A stretch of 64,000 nt of DNA from Archivesica marissinica (lineage: Eukaryota; Mollusca; Bivalvia; Venerida; Vesicomyidae), in the NCBI GenBank assembly GCA_014843695.1, contig CM026402.1, forward strand, positions 17,669,449-17,733,448, in the 5' to 3' direction. Position 1 is the stretch's first letter, and each line of letters opens with the position of its first letter. The position numbers were made by a program, and so were the translations under genes. The notes beneath the pieces were generated by a model. It was not told the DNA's origin. It did no database searches and was given only the letters and a program-made list of their open reading frames with translations. This document shows, piece after piece, positions 19,218 through 31,189 of this stretch.

Positions 19218-19890
19218 GTTAAACAACATCGAGCACAGACTTGTTCGACCAGAGTGACGTAATACATCAACTAAGAGCACAGACTTGTTCGACCAGAGTG
19301 ACGTAATACATCAACTACGAGCACAGACTGTTCGACCAGAGTGACGTAATACATCAACTAAGAGCACAGACTTGTTCGACCAGAGTGACGTAATACATCA
19401 ACTACGAGCACAGACTGGTTCGACCAGAGTGACGTAATACATCAACTACGAGCACAGACTGGTTCGACCAGAGTGACGTAATACATCAACTACGAGCACA
19501 GACTGGTTCGACCAGAGTGACGTAATACATCAACTACGAGCACAGACTGGTTCGACCAGAGTGACGTAATACATCAACTACGAGCACAGACTGGTTCGAC
19601 CAGAGTGACGTAATACATCAACTACGAGCACAGACTGGTTCGACCAGAGTGACGTAATACATCAACTACGAGCACAGACTGGTTCGACCAGAGTGACGTA
19701 ATACATCAACTACGAGCACAGACTGGTTCGACCAGAGTGACGTAATACATCAACTACGAGCACAGACTGGTTCGACCAGAGTGACGTAATACATCAACTA
19801 CGAGCACAGACTGGTTCGACCAGAGTGACGTAATACATCAACTACGAGCACAGACTGGTTCGACCAGAGTGACGTAATACATCAACTAGT
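19218..19890. repeat. 44-bp minisatellite with TGACGTAA core
   Basis: Fifteen copies of GAGCACAGACTGGTTCGACC plus AGAGTGACGTAATACATCAA and CTAC; the last eleven are nearly identical. Each unit holds TGACGTAA, a CRE/ATF-like octamer, and a small hairpin CTGGT-TCG-ACCAG. Confidence 0.97.
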
Positions 19891-20407
19891 GTTCAACCAG
19901 CCAAGAGAGCTGGCGTGTTCCTCCAGCTCCAAGATGGCGGATAACAGATAAAATGCTTCAGAGAGCGGGAAATATTAGATTGAAATTCGCATTCAACGCG
20001 GCAGAGAAAATGTATGAGTATTTTATTTTATTTTATTCCATGTATGTGATAGATCGAAGCAATAACAAGTTAGATGGCACGTGAAGCGAAACTCCACATA
20101 AAATGTCCCGAATGTCCGTAACCACTAGCAAATAGGAATGTCCTGTGCGTTCTTAAATAGTGGAATGATGTTGTAAATATTGTCTCAGATTTCCTTACAA
20201 ATATATCGCAGAAAGTATTTGCATTTCAGTATGTCTCAGATGCAAGAAACACAACTAAATCTGGATGGATTTGTGTTGACATACTATAGCCGGACTAGCG
20301 TGAGTTCCCATAGCAGCCCTGATAGACATGCGCAATGCATCTACTATAGTTCAACTATAGTATAAATCCTAACTCGGTCGCTATGCCCCATTTTGGCCCT
20401 AATGGTA
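19891..20407. other. Unassigned spacer
   Basis: No gene recognised. A small inverted repeat ACTATAG...CTATAGT lies at about 20281-20361. Confidence 0.4.
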
Positions 20408-20745
20408 ACAGTTGTAAAACAACAAATAAATTGCCTATTAAATACATAGTAAAAAAGTAAAAACATACAGTATGTTCATTTATGTTTCCAATCGTTCATT
20501 TCTTCTGATACCACATCCACTTTGAAGAGGTATTCAAATGAAACTGTAAAACAGCAAAAATATCCCAAAAGTAATGCTTTGCATAGCGAATGCGCACCTG
20601 TGAATAGCATCACCGTGTCTACACACTGTATTCCTCCGCCAAACAATACAGTATACCAACCTTCAATTTGCAATGGTCTGAATTCTTATACAACATATTT
20701 TCTACACATCAACTAGTCTGGAGTCATTTCAGGTCACAGTCTGGT
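20408..20745 (+). mobile_element. MITE-1 copy 3, 3'-truncated
   Basis: Begins AGTTGTAAAACAACAAAT and follows copy 1 to ACTAGTCTGGAGTC, then stops at a SINE-A fragment. It provides the uninterrupted target that dates SINE-E in copy 2. The frame 20522-20716 corresponds to the one in copy 1. Confidence 0.8.
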
Positions 20746-20860
20746 TCTTTTACGTGCACAGTGTACAGCACCGACACGAGACCTCGATTTAAAGTCAATT
20801 CTGAGAAAGAATGTTAATTTTATTAAGGTCAGACTGGTGATCGAAATCACGGATGAGTGG
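20746..20860 (-). mobile_element. SINE-A fragment
   Basis: The central body (TGGTTCTTTTACGTGCAC, then CACCGACACGAGACCTCG) and part of the head remain; both ends are lost. It lies directly against MITE-1 copy 3. Confidence 0.8.
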
Positions 20861-22126
20861 ACTGAAATAAGTTTATGTATCATCGAAAATTAAAGCACTT
20901 GATCAATTGTATGTATTCATAGAGCGTCTGTACATTGTGATCATTCGGATGCGCGAACATGTCCATAGAAGTGCTATCGTGTAAAACATCGACTATGCTA
21001 ATTGATCGGTCCACGTAATCTTATTTGAGAGTACAGTAAATGCTTAAGCTTAATGGTCTTTTCCATGCATAATTTGTGTACATATTTCTCGTACATGCTA
21101 TCTATAAGCGGTATAAATCTTTTCCCGTATAACTCCCAGCGTTCGGACAAAATCTCGCATCCGGATAAGTCCGTGACTAAAGCATAGTACTGTAAAAGTT
21201 ACCTCCCCATCGGTCGCCATGTAAAATGAAAAACTTCCGGTGAACAAAATAACAGTTGACATCGAATGGTCAGAATACAAAAACACCCGTTAATTAAATA
21301 GCACCATCGATACTAGAACATGTCCAAATGAATAAAACACCTAAGCCATTTACATGTCGCAAGTATCTCATAACTGTGATGCTAGAGCACGCGCGAAAAC
21401 ACCAGCAATAGATGGAATCTGCAGTTAAGTCATAGCATCTCGTTTCATAGGTTCATATTAGTAAATAATAGTATAAATGTGTCTTTTTTCTGATTCTTTA
21501 AGTGATTTTTATATAAATTATATTTTGCGTACAAAGTAAATCAGTCATTTAATTTAATCAAACGTTAGCTTGACTATCTGGTGGTTTAAACATAATTTAT
21601 TGCCAAAATGTACATAGCAATTTGGTTTGAGCCACAAGTGCTTTCCACATTATGAAACGGCTCTCCCCAATACCTGATATTTATCGAAAATTCATTTTAT
21701 GGCTACAATTAGTTTACAACGCATTTAAATGAATAAATGCAAATTACATACATAAAGATACATAAAAATACAATATCATCATTTATACAACGTACTCATG
21801 CAAGTGTGCCTGTGGTGCTCGTGTTTAGTGAACGACCAGAACCTCTCTTTCTATTTGCAGACTAAGCGTTAATTTGTAAACATAGACATTCTATATAGTA
21901 TTTCAATAAATTCAAAGAGTACTCTTGTTTTGTTGTTTGATTAATATGATGGCCGGTTTGAAATCTTTTGGTATTCTTTATAAATCTGGTACGGGCCGTT
22001 ATCTAATGTTGCTAAAACGTGTGGCCCAAACCATTTGTATTTTCATGCTATGTATTGTATCTTTATGTGTATGACATATGTACTATTGATTTGCAATAAC
22101 ATATGGTTAAATAAAAAAAGATATGA
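20861..22126. other. Unassigned A+T-rich region
   Basis: No gene, satellite or repeat family recognised over about 1.3 kb; one of the longest unique stretches in the window. Confidence 0.45.
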
Positions 22127-22224
22127 ACTTATTCAATGAGATGCTGTGCACTGTATGCAATCAAAGAATATGTATATATTGTAATACAGGCGTGATAGAA
22201 AGTGAATATCATGTCCGAGATATG
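22127..22224 (+). pseudogene. LINE C-terminal zinc-knuckle fragment
   Basis: The frame reads C-I-Y-C-N-T-G-V-I-E-S-E-Y-H-V, like the C-terminal CCHC-type region of LINEs seen at 52560-52905. It is cut off by the SINE-C that follows. Confidence 0.45.
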
Positions 22225-22460
22225 GGCTGTCCGATTAACCAGTGGTTAACGCGCTCGCTTCTCACATATGCAACCGGGGAAGTATGTGAGATGGTACGAT
22301 GGTCGCCAGATTGGACAGGTGGGTTTTCTCAGGGTACTCCGGTATCCTCCCACACGACTGGTCACATTTACGCTTTCATCCGCGTCAACGAGTGTGATTA
22401 ATATAAGTTGTTAAAATTTGTTTCGCAATCGTTGTAAAATAAATAAATGTTAAGATCTTA
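22225..22460 (+). mobile_element. SINE-C copy
   Basis: Plus-strand SINE with GATTAACCAGTGGTTAACGC (box A). A small deletion removes box B (CAACCGGGGAAG instead of CCGGGTTCGATCC). The body and the shared tail GTGATTAATATAAGTTGTTA...CGTTGTAAAATAAATAAA are intact. Confidence 0.88.
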
Positions 22461-22740
22461 AGACAGATATATTTAAAACGTTATTACTATACATGGCCAA
22501 CTATTAATAAATTCACTAATTTGATGTCAGAAAAATCAAAATCAAATACTATTGTTAGAAATTTAGCAAAATACATATATTTCGCAAATGTATATAGAAA
22601 CAAAAATGAGTATAAGCAGAGAGTATATTAACATGTTGCTCGTTTGTAAATCCATGTCGTTGCCTACATGTATACATGTCCTTGCTATAGACATTGTATG
22701 AATGTTTGTTTAATGCAATAAAGATGTTGTTGTTGTTTTT
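22461..22740. other. Unassigned spacer
   Basis: A+T-rich, nothing recognised. Confidence 0.35.
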
Positions 22741-23546
<806 letters not shown>

Positions 23547-23937
23547 AGGGGAATTATATCAAACACAACATGAAGCTGCAAGGATAGTCACGGGTGCTAC
23601 AAAGATTATTTCTATTCATACCTTCAACATGAAGTAGGTTGGGAAACACTTTCTGACAGAAGACGGAAACACAAGCTTGTCCTCCTTTATAAAATGAAAA
23701 ATAATAGTATCCGATCTTATATTCCATATCTCATCAATCCACTCGGTAGAATATCTGCGAATCTGTTAACTATTCCAGCTAGAACTACCCTACACTCATT
23801 CATACCTTCAATCGCTACTTAGTAGAATCACCATTATTTAGATGTGGTTCTATAGAAGAAAATGTCCACTTCTTCTTCCACTGTCGTTACTACGATCAGC
23901 TCCGTACAACCCTCCTCAATAAGCTGTTCCCAATTTG
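23547..23937 (+). pseudogene. LINE-H C-terminal fragment
   Basis: The frame starts at E-A-A-R-I-V-T-G-A-T-K, followed after one stop by E-V-G-W-E-T-L-S-D-R-R-R-K-H-K and Y-K-M-K-N-N, then a decayed H-F-F-F-H-C region. These are hallmarks of the region after the reverse transcriptase in a LINE family common in molluscs. It begins directly at the microsatellite, so the upstream enzyme part has been lost. Confidence 0.8.
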
Positions 23938-24208
23938 TAATGTCATGTGTGTCTTACGTTTATTTATCGTCGCTACCGGTTGCCCATATGAGCGACGCCT
24001 CCTGAAGAGATTAGTCATTTTAGATTGTTGGAGGATAGTGCAATGTTACAGACAGAGACCCATTCCTCTGGTTCTTTTACTGCACAGTGTAAAGCACCGA
24101 CACGAGACCTCGGTTTAACGTCCCATCTGAAAGACTGTTAATTTTATTAAGGTTAGACTGGGGATCGAACCTGCGATCCCTGTATTACCAGTCCAGCGTT
24201 TAATGTCA
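23938..24208 (-). mobile_element. SINE-A copy 5, 5'-truncated, with TSD
   Basis: Minus-strand SINE-A that stops inside the tRNA head (CCAGTCCAGCG), missing its first ~25 bases. Flanked by TAATGTCA (23938-23945 and 24201-24208). Truncation with an intact duplication indicates incomplete reverse transcription. Confidence 0.88.
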
Positions 24209-24680
24209 ACTTAAACACACTCCATATATGGAGTTTACAACTAACACCATACTTATTGGCAGTGAAAGGTTCTGAGAAGATGGATGCTTTCTACTAGGTT
24301 CGCATGGAAGATTCCAATCGGAATGCTATTGTTATTGACGTAACAACCGGTCTTATTCCACTAATGTTTCGTTAAATTAATCTCTTCTTATCTTCTTATT
24401 TTCGTGCTCAGATTTCATATTATATGTTCTTGAACTTTCTTCAAATATTCATTTAAATGTTAACCATTTTCTTTTGATCATCCAAAAGTATTTACTCACT
24501 AATACCATAAAGTGTGGTTCACACAATAAATTGAAATTATTTAGCAGAGTTCATTTGTTTTCAATGTTAACTATATCATTACATTAATCGTTATGATTCG
24601 TTTCGTTTCGATCAAGGTTAATTTTGAATGTGGTATCCGATGTCCGCTATGTTTATAAGGAATAGTAGGTCCTAGACTAG
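24209..24680. other. Unassigned spacer
   Basis: A+T-rich; no gene or repeat recognised. Confidence 0.4.

Positions 24681-24744
<64 letters not shown>
24681..24744. repeat. Perfect (CCTG)16 microsatellite
   Basis: Sixteen uninterrupted CCTG units. Confidence 0.99.
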
Positions 24745-24947
24745 CTTAATACAGTAGCAATTTACTCAATTCAATAAATATCTTAGTATGTGACAGACAC
24801 ATTAAAATAAATGTGTATAATAGAAATTGGTCAATTTGCATAGAAAAGAAACATTTCTGTTCTGGGAATGCAATGGTGTTACAGGGGGTGCTCACTTAGT
24901 ATGTAGGCGTTATTAATGATGGATGTTATCTCAGATTCCACACTCAT

Positions 24948-25491
24948 CATTGCAGAGACACGACATCGCATCATGACGTCCATTACAACATATACACGAC
25001 ATCGCACCATGACGTCCATTACAACATATACACGACATCGCACCATGACGTCCATTACAACATATACACGACATCTCACCATGACGTCCATTACAACATA
25101 TACACGACATCTCACCATGACGTCCATTACAATACAACATATACACGACATCTCACCATGACGTCCATTACAACATATACACGACATCTCACAATGACGT
25201 CCATTACAACATATACACGACATCTCACCATGACGTCCATTACAGCACCATGACGTCCATTACAACATATACACGACATCGCAACATGACGTCCATTACA
25301 ACATATACACGACATCGCACCATGACGTCCATTACAACATATACACGACATCGCAACATGACGTTCATTACAACATATACACGATATCGCACCATGACGT
25401 CCATTACAACATATACACGATATCGCACCATGACGTCCATTACAACATATACACGACATCGCACCATGACGTCCATTACAACATATACAAC
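24948..25491. repeat. 36-bp minisatellite with GACGTC core
   Basis: About 15 copies of ACACGACATCGCACCATGAC plus GTCCATTACAACATAT, with one 40-bp and one 19-bp irregular unit near 25129 and 25245. Because 36 is divisible by three, long frames (M-S-C-I-C-C-N-G-R-H-G-A on the minus strand) stay open; I do not regard them as genes. Confidence 0.97.
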
Positions 25492-25574
25492 AGAACTGGT
25501 TTGCAATCCGGTCTGTAAAAATATTATAAATACGAACATAAGCATAACATAGTGATATATTTCTGTAGCAAGTT

Positions 25575-25800
25575 TAAAAGTTAAATCTTTATTTATTTTA
25601 CAACGATTGCGAAACAGGTTCTAACAACTTATATTAATCACTGTCGTTGGTGCGGATGAAAGCGTATATGTAGTCATTCGTGTGGGAGGAAACCGGAGTA
25701 CCCGGAGAAAACCCACCTGTCCGATCTGGCGACCATCATATCATCTCACATAACCCCCGGTCCGAGGATCGAACCCGGGTTGCATTGGTGAGTAGCACGT
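25575..25800 (-). mobile_element. SINE-C copy
   Basis: Minus-strand SINE-C with box B CGGGTTCGATCC intact. The very start of the tRNA head is missing. Confidence 0.87.
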
Positions 25801-25869
25801 CAACACACATACAGCATATGTCATTTACAAGCAACAACATAACACAGATTGTAAACAACACATATCGTT

Positions 25870-26215
25870 GGTACTCGGATTAACGTCCCATCTGCAATAC
25901 TGTTCATTTTATTAGGGTCAGACTGGGGATCGAATTGTCCATCCCTGGAGTGTGTTAGTTTATACACATTTATTTTAGCTCGATTGTGAAACAAGTTATT
26001 ACAACTTATATTTATCACTCTCGAGACCTCATTCCTGATGGAATCCATCGCCACGAGGGAGAAAGAAGAGGCAATGTGGATTTAAATGCCTTGCCTAAGG
26101 GCACAATCGTAACGGCTCCAGCGGGGCTCGAACTCCAGACCTTTCGCACCTGAAGCGAACGCGCACCCACTGCGCTATCACGACTTCCACTGGAGTGTGC
26201 TACCACTGGACTACA
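25870..26215 (-). mobile_element. SINE-A copy 6, host of a nested SINE-B
   Basis: The left part (25870-25957) is SINE-A body and box B region. The right part (26190-26215, CTGGAGTGTGCTACCACTGG) is the start of its tRNA head. A SINE-B copy sits between them. Confidence 0.85.
25958..26189 (-). mobile_element. SINE-B nested in the SINE-A tRNA head
   Basis: Complete SINE-B on the minus strand (head with GCGCAGTGGGTGCGCG-type box A and GGAGTTCGAGCCCC box B). The surrounding SINE-A shows the duplication CTGGAGTGTGTTA / CTGGAGTGTGCTA (25945-25957, 26190-26202). Confidence 0.9.
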
Positions 26216-26399
26216 GTTATCATATGCTTACCCAAGCCTCCTTTTATATGTGCACTTAGTATTAAGTTTTATTTTTAGCATACATGAAATTACAAATATT
26301 AAATTAGCATCAACCTGTGCATGTACTGTTCAATTAACGTACACACATACGTGTCGTGTTCCCCGACATTATGCATACTGGTTGGCGACCATGTTCCTT

Positions 26400-26951
26400 A
26401 CAAACACGCTGTTTGTGTTTGTATCTACGGGTTCTTAAAGGTTCCCAGTTTTTCGATTGCGATTCTGGCAGCCTCGTTTTTTCTATTTCATTTTTTACGA
26501 ATTCGGGACAATTATCCCATACAACATCTGAATATTCTAAAATAGGGCGTATGAATGATGTATAAATTATCTCTAAGGATTTACGATCAAGTTTGTATTT
26601 TAATTTCCGCCTTATGTATATTCGTTTCCATGCCTTTTCCTTAATGTATGTGAAGTGAGTATGCCAAGTACAAGTCTTAGTTAACAATAATCCCAAGTGC
26701 GTATGTGAACTAACTTTTAATATTGAGACGTTGTTCATTGTTAATGGTAAATATTGTCGTGCATGGCGAGCTCTGGAGAAAGTTATAATTTCTGATTTAG
26801 ACGGATTGAATGTAACGCACCAGTTTGATGCCCATGTGGATATTGCCTGTATATCACTTTGAAGAATAACATCAGCTAAGTTAATATCTTGGACAATAAT
26901 ATACAAAGATGTAGCATCGGCTAACTTGCTAAGCTGCAACTGTTGCTTCAA
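26400..26951 (-). pseudogene. LINE-H reverse-transcriptase fragment
   Basis: The frame begins at A-D-A-T-S-L-Y-I, a changed catalytic box (A-D-D expected), followed by W-C-V-T-F-N-P-S-K-S-E, H-L-G-L-L-L and I-R-P-I-L-E-Y-S-D-V-V-W. After N-E-I-E-K a frameshift hides the E-A-A-R-I motif that continues in another frame. The enzyme's first two thirds are missing. It abuts a plus-strand piece of the same LINE type at 26952. Confidence 0.82.
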
Positions 26952-27455
26952 TTAGTCGATATAATCTTCGAAATGCTGACGGTATACGATCAATTGACTG
27001 CAGGACAACTTCATACTACAATTCATTTTTACCATCCTTAATAAGAGAATGGAATGACCTAGAGAGTAACGTTAGGAATGCCACAACTCTAAACGCCTTT
27101 AAACATTATATAAACAAAGAAAAAAGGAAAACTCCGACGTTCTTCTATTATGGTGATAGATACCTACAAGTATTACATACACGATTTAGAACCAAGTCAA
27201 GTGGGCTCCACGAGCATCTCTTTTTTTAAATCTTAATTCAATCACTATGCCCTGTGGATCTAATGAAAACAGCTACAACATTTTTCTTTGAATGTACATA
27301 CTATTCTAATATTCGAATTGATTTCCTACACAATGTGCTAAGATTATGCCCTACTGCTAATCTACATACTATCCTACATGACAGATGACATTAACAAAAT
27401 AATATTTGAATATGTCCATAACTTCATTCGTGATACAAAACGATTCTTTGAGTGA
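26952..27455 (+). pseudogene. LINE-H C-terminal fragment, opposite orientation
   Basis: Plus-strand frame pieces R-Y-N-L-R-N-A-D, F-L-P-S-L-I-R-E-W-N-D-L, then a decayed C-P-C-G-S-N-E-N zinc-knuckle region and F-E-Y-V-H-N-F-I near the end. Together with 26400-26951 it forms a head-to-head junction of two LINE pieces, most simply an inversion or twin-priming product. Confidence 0.75.
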
Positions 27456-28661
27456 AACCCCATGTATATAAGACCCCATGTATATCAGCCGTGCACTTGA
27501 TGACTTTACCCCTGTCTGCCTGCGCTACATTCTCAAATATCTTCTCTTTCTTCTGCGTTCTTACCGGTATTATATTTCTGTCATTTCTAAGCAATATGCA
27601 CATTTGGTATACATGTATTAGCTCCACACCGTCCAAAATAGTACTGTGTATTTTGAACTGCAAGGAGGGAAACTATATAAGCTCTGCTTCCGTTTTGATC
27701 CTTTCCTGTTCTTTGATTTTGTGTGCATGTATTGTTTTGTGAATGTATATAGTGGAATAAATATGTTTAAACCAAACACGCTGTTTTATAATCATAACTC
27801 TAAAAGTATATGCTGCATCGTCATTTTCTTTGCATCAATAACTAGGTCAACGAGTAATATATTTAACAACTAACAACACAAAATAGCTACTATCAAGGGA
27901 GGTAAGCGATGATAGTGAGGACCCAAGGGGGGGCGGAGTTAATTTAAAATGCCAATTAAAATTCAAGAGAATACCCATTACCCGGGCATGTGTCTGCCAT
28001 ACTTTGTTTATATCTAACAAAATGTGCAATACAACAATAACAACTAATGTAAGCAACTTCGGATTGATCAAATAGGGGGACCCAATAGTAAAATGTAAAC
28101 AGCTAGCATACCATTTTCAACAGCGATAATTACGGACATGTACAGTGCATTAGATATGGTATCGATTGATAAAATGTTCCATGATAATATTTCACAGTCA
28201 CTTTATAATATATGTGTTTAATTTGTATTTGTAATATGCTTTTATCAAGCTTAGAACTGGAAAACGGTATTAGGCTGTGCAAATTTGTTGACAGCATCAG
28301 ACGGAAAATTGATGTAACCAATTATTGGGAATTAAAAATAAAGTGTGCGCATGCGCACATAAATTATGTGGATTTTCCCCGTGTCTAGAAGTCTAGATAG
28401 TCTCAAATTCAAGCAAACAATCGAATATAGTAAGCTTAACTGGCCTGTCTTGAAAATCTCCGCTTATGTCAATTGGAAACATGCTCTGGAATGACTGAGA
28501 ACATAAATCGTGCTTGCAACTGCACTATCAAGCGCGTGTGAGGCTGGATGTGATAACAAAATTAATGTAAAATGAATCGAGCAATACATTGTGATTAAAC
28601 TTAACTCTTAGGAGAATACAGTTTGCTGATCAGGTCAATTAAAATCTAGCCTAAACAATAC
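27456..28661. other. Unassigned region
   Basis: No gene recognised in about 1.2 kb. A G-rich patch (GGACCCAAGGGGGGGCGG) lies at about 27920. Confidence 0.4.
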
Positions 28662-28903
28662 TATACTGGTACCAAATAGAAACTGTGCACTTGCATTAGA
28701 GGTAACATTTATCTTTTTATCCAAACTAAAACAACAAATAGGCAACTGTGGCCGTCTACGTGCTTCAATACTGGGTAAATTATGGCAATGTGTAAAGAAT
28801 TATTGTCTTCACTCATGATAGTAGAATCCATAATTCTACAATGTGTAACTAAAATAATAACGCTCAATATAAAAGTGCACAGTGTTTTATGATTACACTA
28901 GTA
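28662..28903 (-). mobile_element. MITE-3 copy 1
   Basis: One end is TATACTGGTACCAAATAGAA then ACTGTGCACTT; the other carries a diverged AAAGTGCACAGTG. Its interior ACAATAATTCTTTACACATT (minus strand) matches the copies at 36883 and 51850. Confidence 0.7.
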
Positions 28904-28989
28904 TTAAAGCGACATTACATTCTATTTCATATTACTTTCAGATTCATTTGTCAAACTCTACTAACTTTATAAAAACAATTGCAAAAAGC

Positions 28990-29728
28990 TCAACGAAAGA
29001 CATACAAGCCCCAAACCCTGCAGAGGAGAAGAACTATATAAGGCGATGGCGTTCCATACAAACCCCAAACCCTGCAGAGGAGAAGAACTATATACGGCGA
29101 TGGCGTTCCATACAAGCCCCAAACCCTGCAGAGGAGAAGAACTATATACGGCGATGGTGTTCCATACAAGCCCCAAACCCTGCAGAGGAGAAGAACTATA
29201 TACGGCGATGGCGTTCCATACAAGCCCGAAACCCTGCAGAGGAGAAGAACTATATACGGCGATGGCGTTCCATACAAGCCCAAACCCTGCAGAGGAGAAG
29301 AACTATATAAGACGATGGCGTTCCATACAAGCCCCAAACCCTGCAGAGGAGAAGAACTATATACGGCGATGGCGTTCCATACAAGCCCCAAACCCTGCAG
29401 AGGAGAAGAACTATATAAGGCGATGGCGTTCCATACAAGCCCCTGCAGAGGAGAAGAACTATATAAGGCGATGGCGTTCCATACAAGCCCTGCAGAGGAG
29501 AAGAACTATATAAGGCGATGGCGTTCCATACAAACCCTGCAGAGGAGAAGAACTATATAAGGCGATGGCGTTTCATACAAACCCTGCAGAGGAGAATAAC
29601 TATATACGGCGATGGCGTTCCATACAAACCCTGCAGAGGAGAAGAACTATATAAGGCGATGGCGTTCCATACAAACCCCAAACCCTGCAGAGGAGAAGAA
29701 CTATATAAGGCGATGGCGTTCATTCTAA
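28990..29728. repeat. 54-bp minisatellite array with shortened units
   Basis: About 15 units of AAACCCTGCAGAGGAGAAGA, ACTATATACGGCGATGGCGT and TCCATACAAGCCCC. Later units lose CCCCAAA (44-47 bp). Long frames arise from the 54-bp period and are not accepted as genes. A solitary MITE-2 end (TTAAAGCGACATTACAT, 28904) sits just left. Confidence 0.97.
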
Positions 29729-29851
29729 TCCTGTTTCAGTATTTTGATATATGTGTAATGTATGCATTGTTTAAACTGTTTAATTTTGGGAAATAAAATA
29801 TGTTTAAATTAAATGCTTATTATGGAAGAAATAGCGCAATAGCTTTTGTCT

Positions 29852-30355
29852 TTAAAGCGACATTACATCGCAAAAAGCAAATAAAATGCATGTTTTCACG
29901 TATAAATTCATTGCTACTACAAATTCTTCTGAATACATTCGAACACTAACATTGAATCAAGAAACAGTGTTTTTGTGTTATACAAACTTTAAAAAGTGAA
30001 AGTAGAATTTCATATAACGGTCATCCGCGCTCCTGAATTGACGTTTATCTGATACTTTCGATTAAGATAATTTAGCTAAAATTAGTCTAGAAATAAATAT
30101 GAATAGGCACATATGTGAGATATAACGGTAAATATGTACGATAAATCGTGTTATTCAGGATACACGCATTGTATTACGCATGAATGTCGACCCTATTTAC
30201 ATTATTTTGTTATGTCAACAAACCGCGTATACGACATTTGTTTATTGTTGAACTACTCAGTTTTTGGGGCAAATATTGGGAAAACAATTATACCATATAA
30301 TAGCAAATTACATTCTGCAGACATTTGCGTTTTCACCGATGTAGTGTCGCTTTAA
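29852..30355. mobile_element. MITE-2 copy 2
   Basis: TTAA-bounded, TIRs TTAAAGCGACATTACATCGC and GATGTAGTGTCGCTTTAA. The interior is similar to copies 1 and 3. Confidence 0.85.
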
Positions 30356-30585
30356 GGAAAGGCTGAAGCGAATGTAACTGTGCAGCTTAGATTACAAAGA
30401 ATATTGAAACTATCCAAAACACATTCAAAAGGTTTTCAATTAGGCCTAAAGCTATCTTTATAGAGTTAATACAATCATTTCATCGAATTTCAGAAGCTTG
30501 AGGCTAACTGTAACATTACCTAATTAGAGAACAACTAATTAATGTGCTTTGTTGTCTTTGAAATTAGATCGCTTTGTCAGCAATC

Positions 30586-31098
30586 TTAATGCGACATTAC
30601 ATCGCAGAAATCCAAATAAACGCATTAGTTTCACGTATAAAAATGCATTGCTACTACAAATTCTTCCGAATACATTCGAACACTAACATTGAACCAATAA
30701 ACAACGATTTTGTGGTCTACAAACTTTCAAAACGTGAAATTATGATTTCATATAACGGTCATCTACGCTCCTGAATTGGCGTTTCATTGTCATTGGAGTC
30801 AATACTAAACGCGTGATACTGTCGTTTAGAGATAATTTAACTAAGATGAGTCTACAAATGAATACGCATTGATAAACGTGTGAGATATAACGGTAAATCT
30901 GTAACATAAATCGTGTTTACACACCTTGCATTACGCTTGGATGTTGACCCATTTACATTATTTTGTTATGCCAACAAACCGCATATACGACGCTTGTTTA
31001 TTAGTTTTTGGGGCAAACATTATGAGAAAAGTATACCATATCATAGGAAATTACATTTTGTAGACATTTGCGATTTCACTGATGTAGTGTCGCTTTAA
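30586..31098. mobile_element. MITE-2 copy 3
   Basis: Same family in the same orientation, 230 bp downstream of copy 2, with TTAA at each edge (30586 and 31095). Confidence 0.85.
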
Positions 31099-31189
31099 GG
31101 GATTGTTGAAAGATTTTAATCTAGAGCCTGCAAACCTGATAGTGCGCACACCCTATTAAAATGACAAAATGAATTACGTTACTGTATCA

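Noticed and set aside
24879..25552. Cysteine-rich frames M-S-C-I-C-C-N-G-R-H
   Set aside because: By-product of the 36-bp array; both strands and several frames are open.
28882..29796. 18-residue repeat frames in the 54-bp array
   Set aside because: All frames open; unit length changes shift frame between units, which a real gene would not tolerate.
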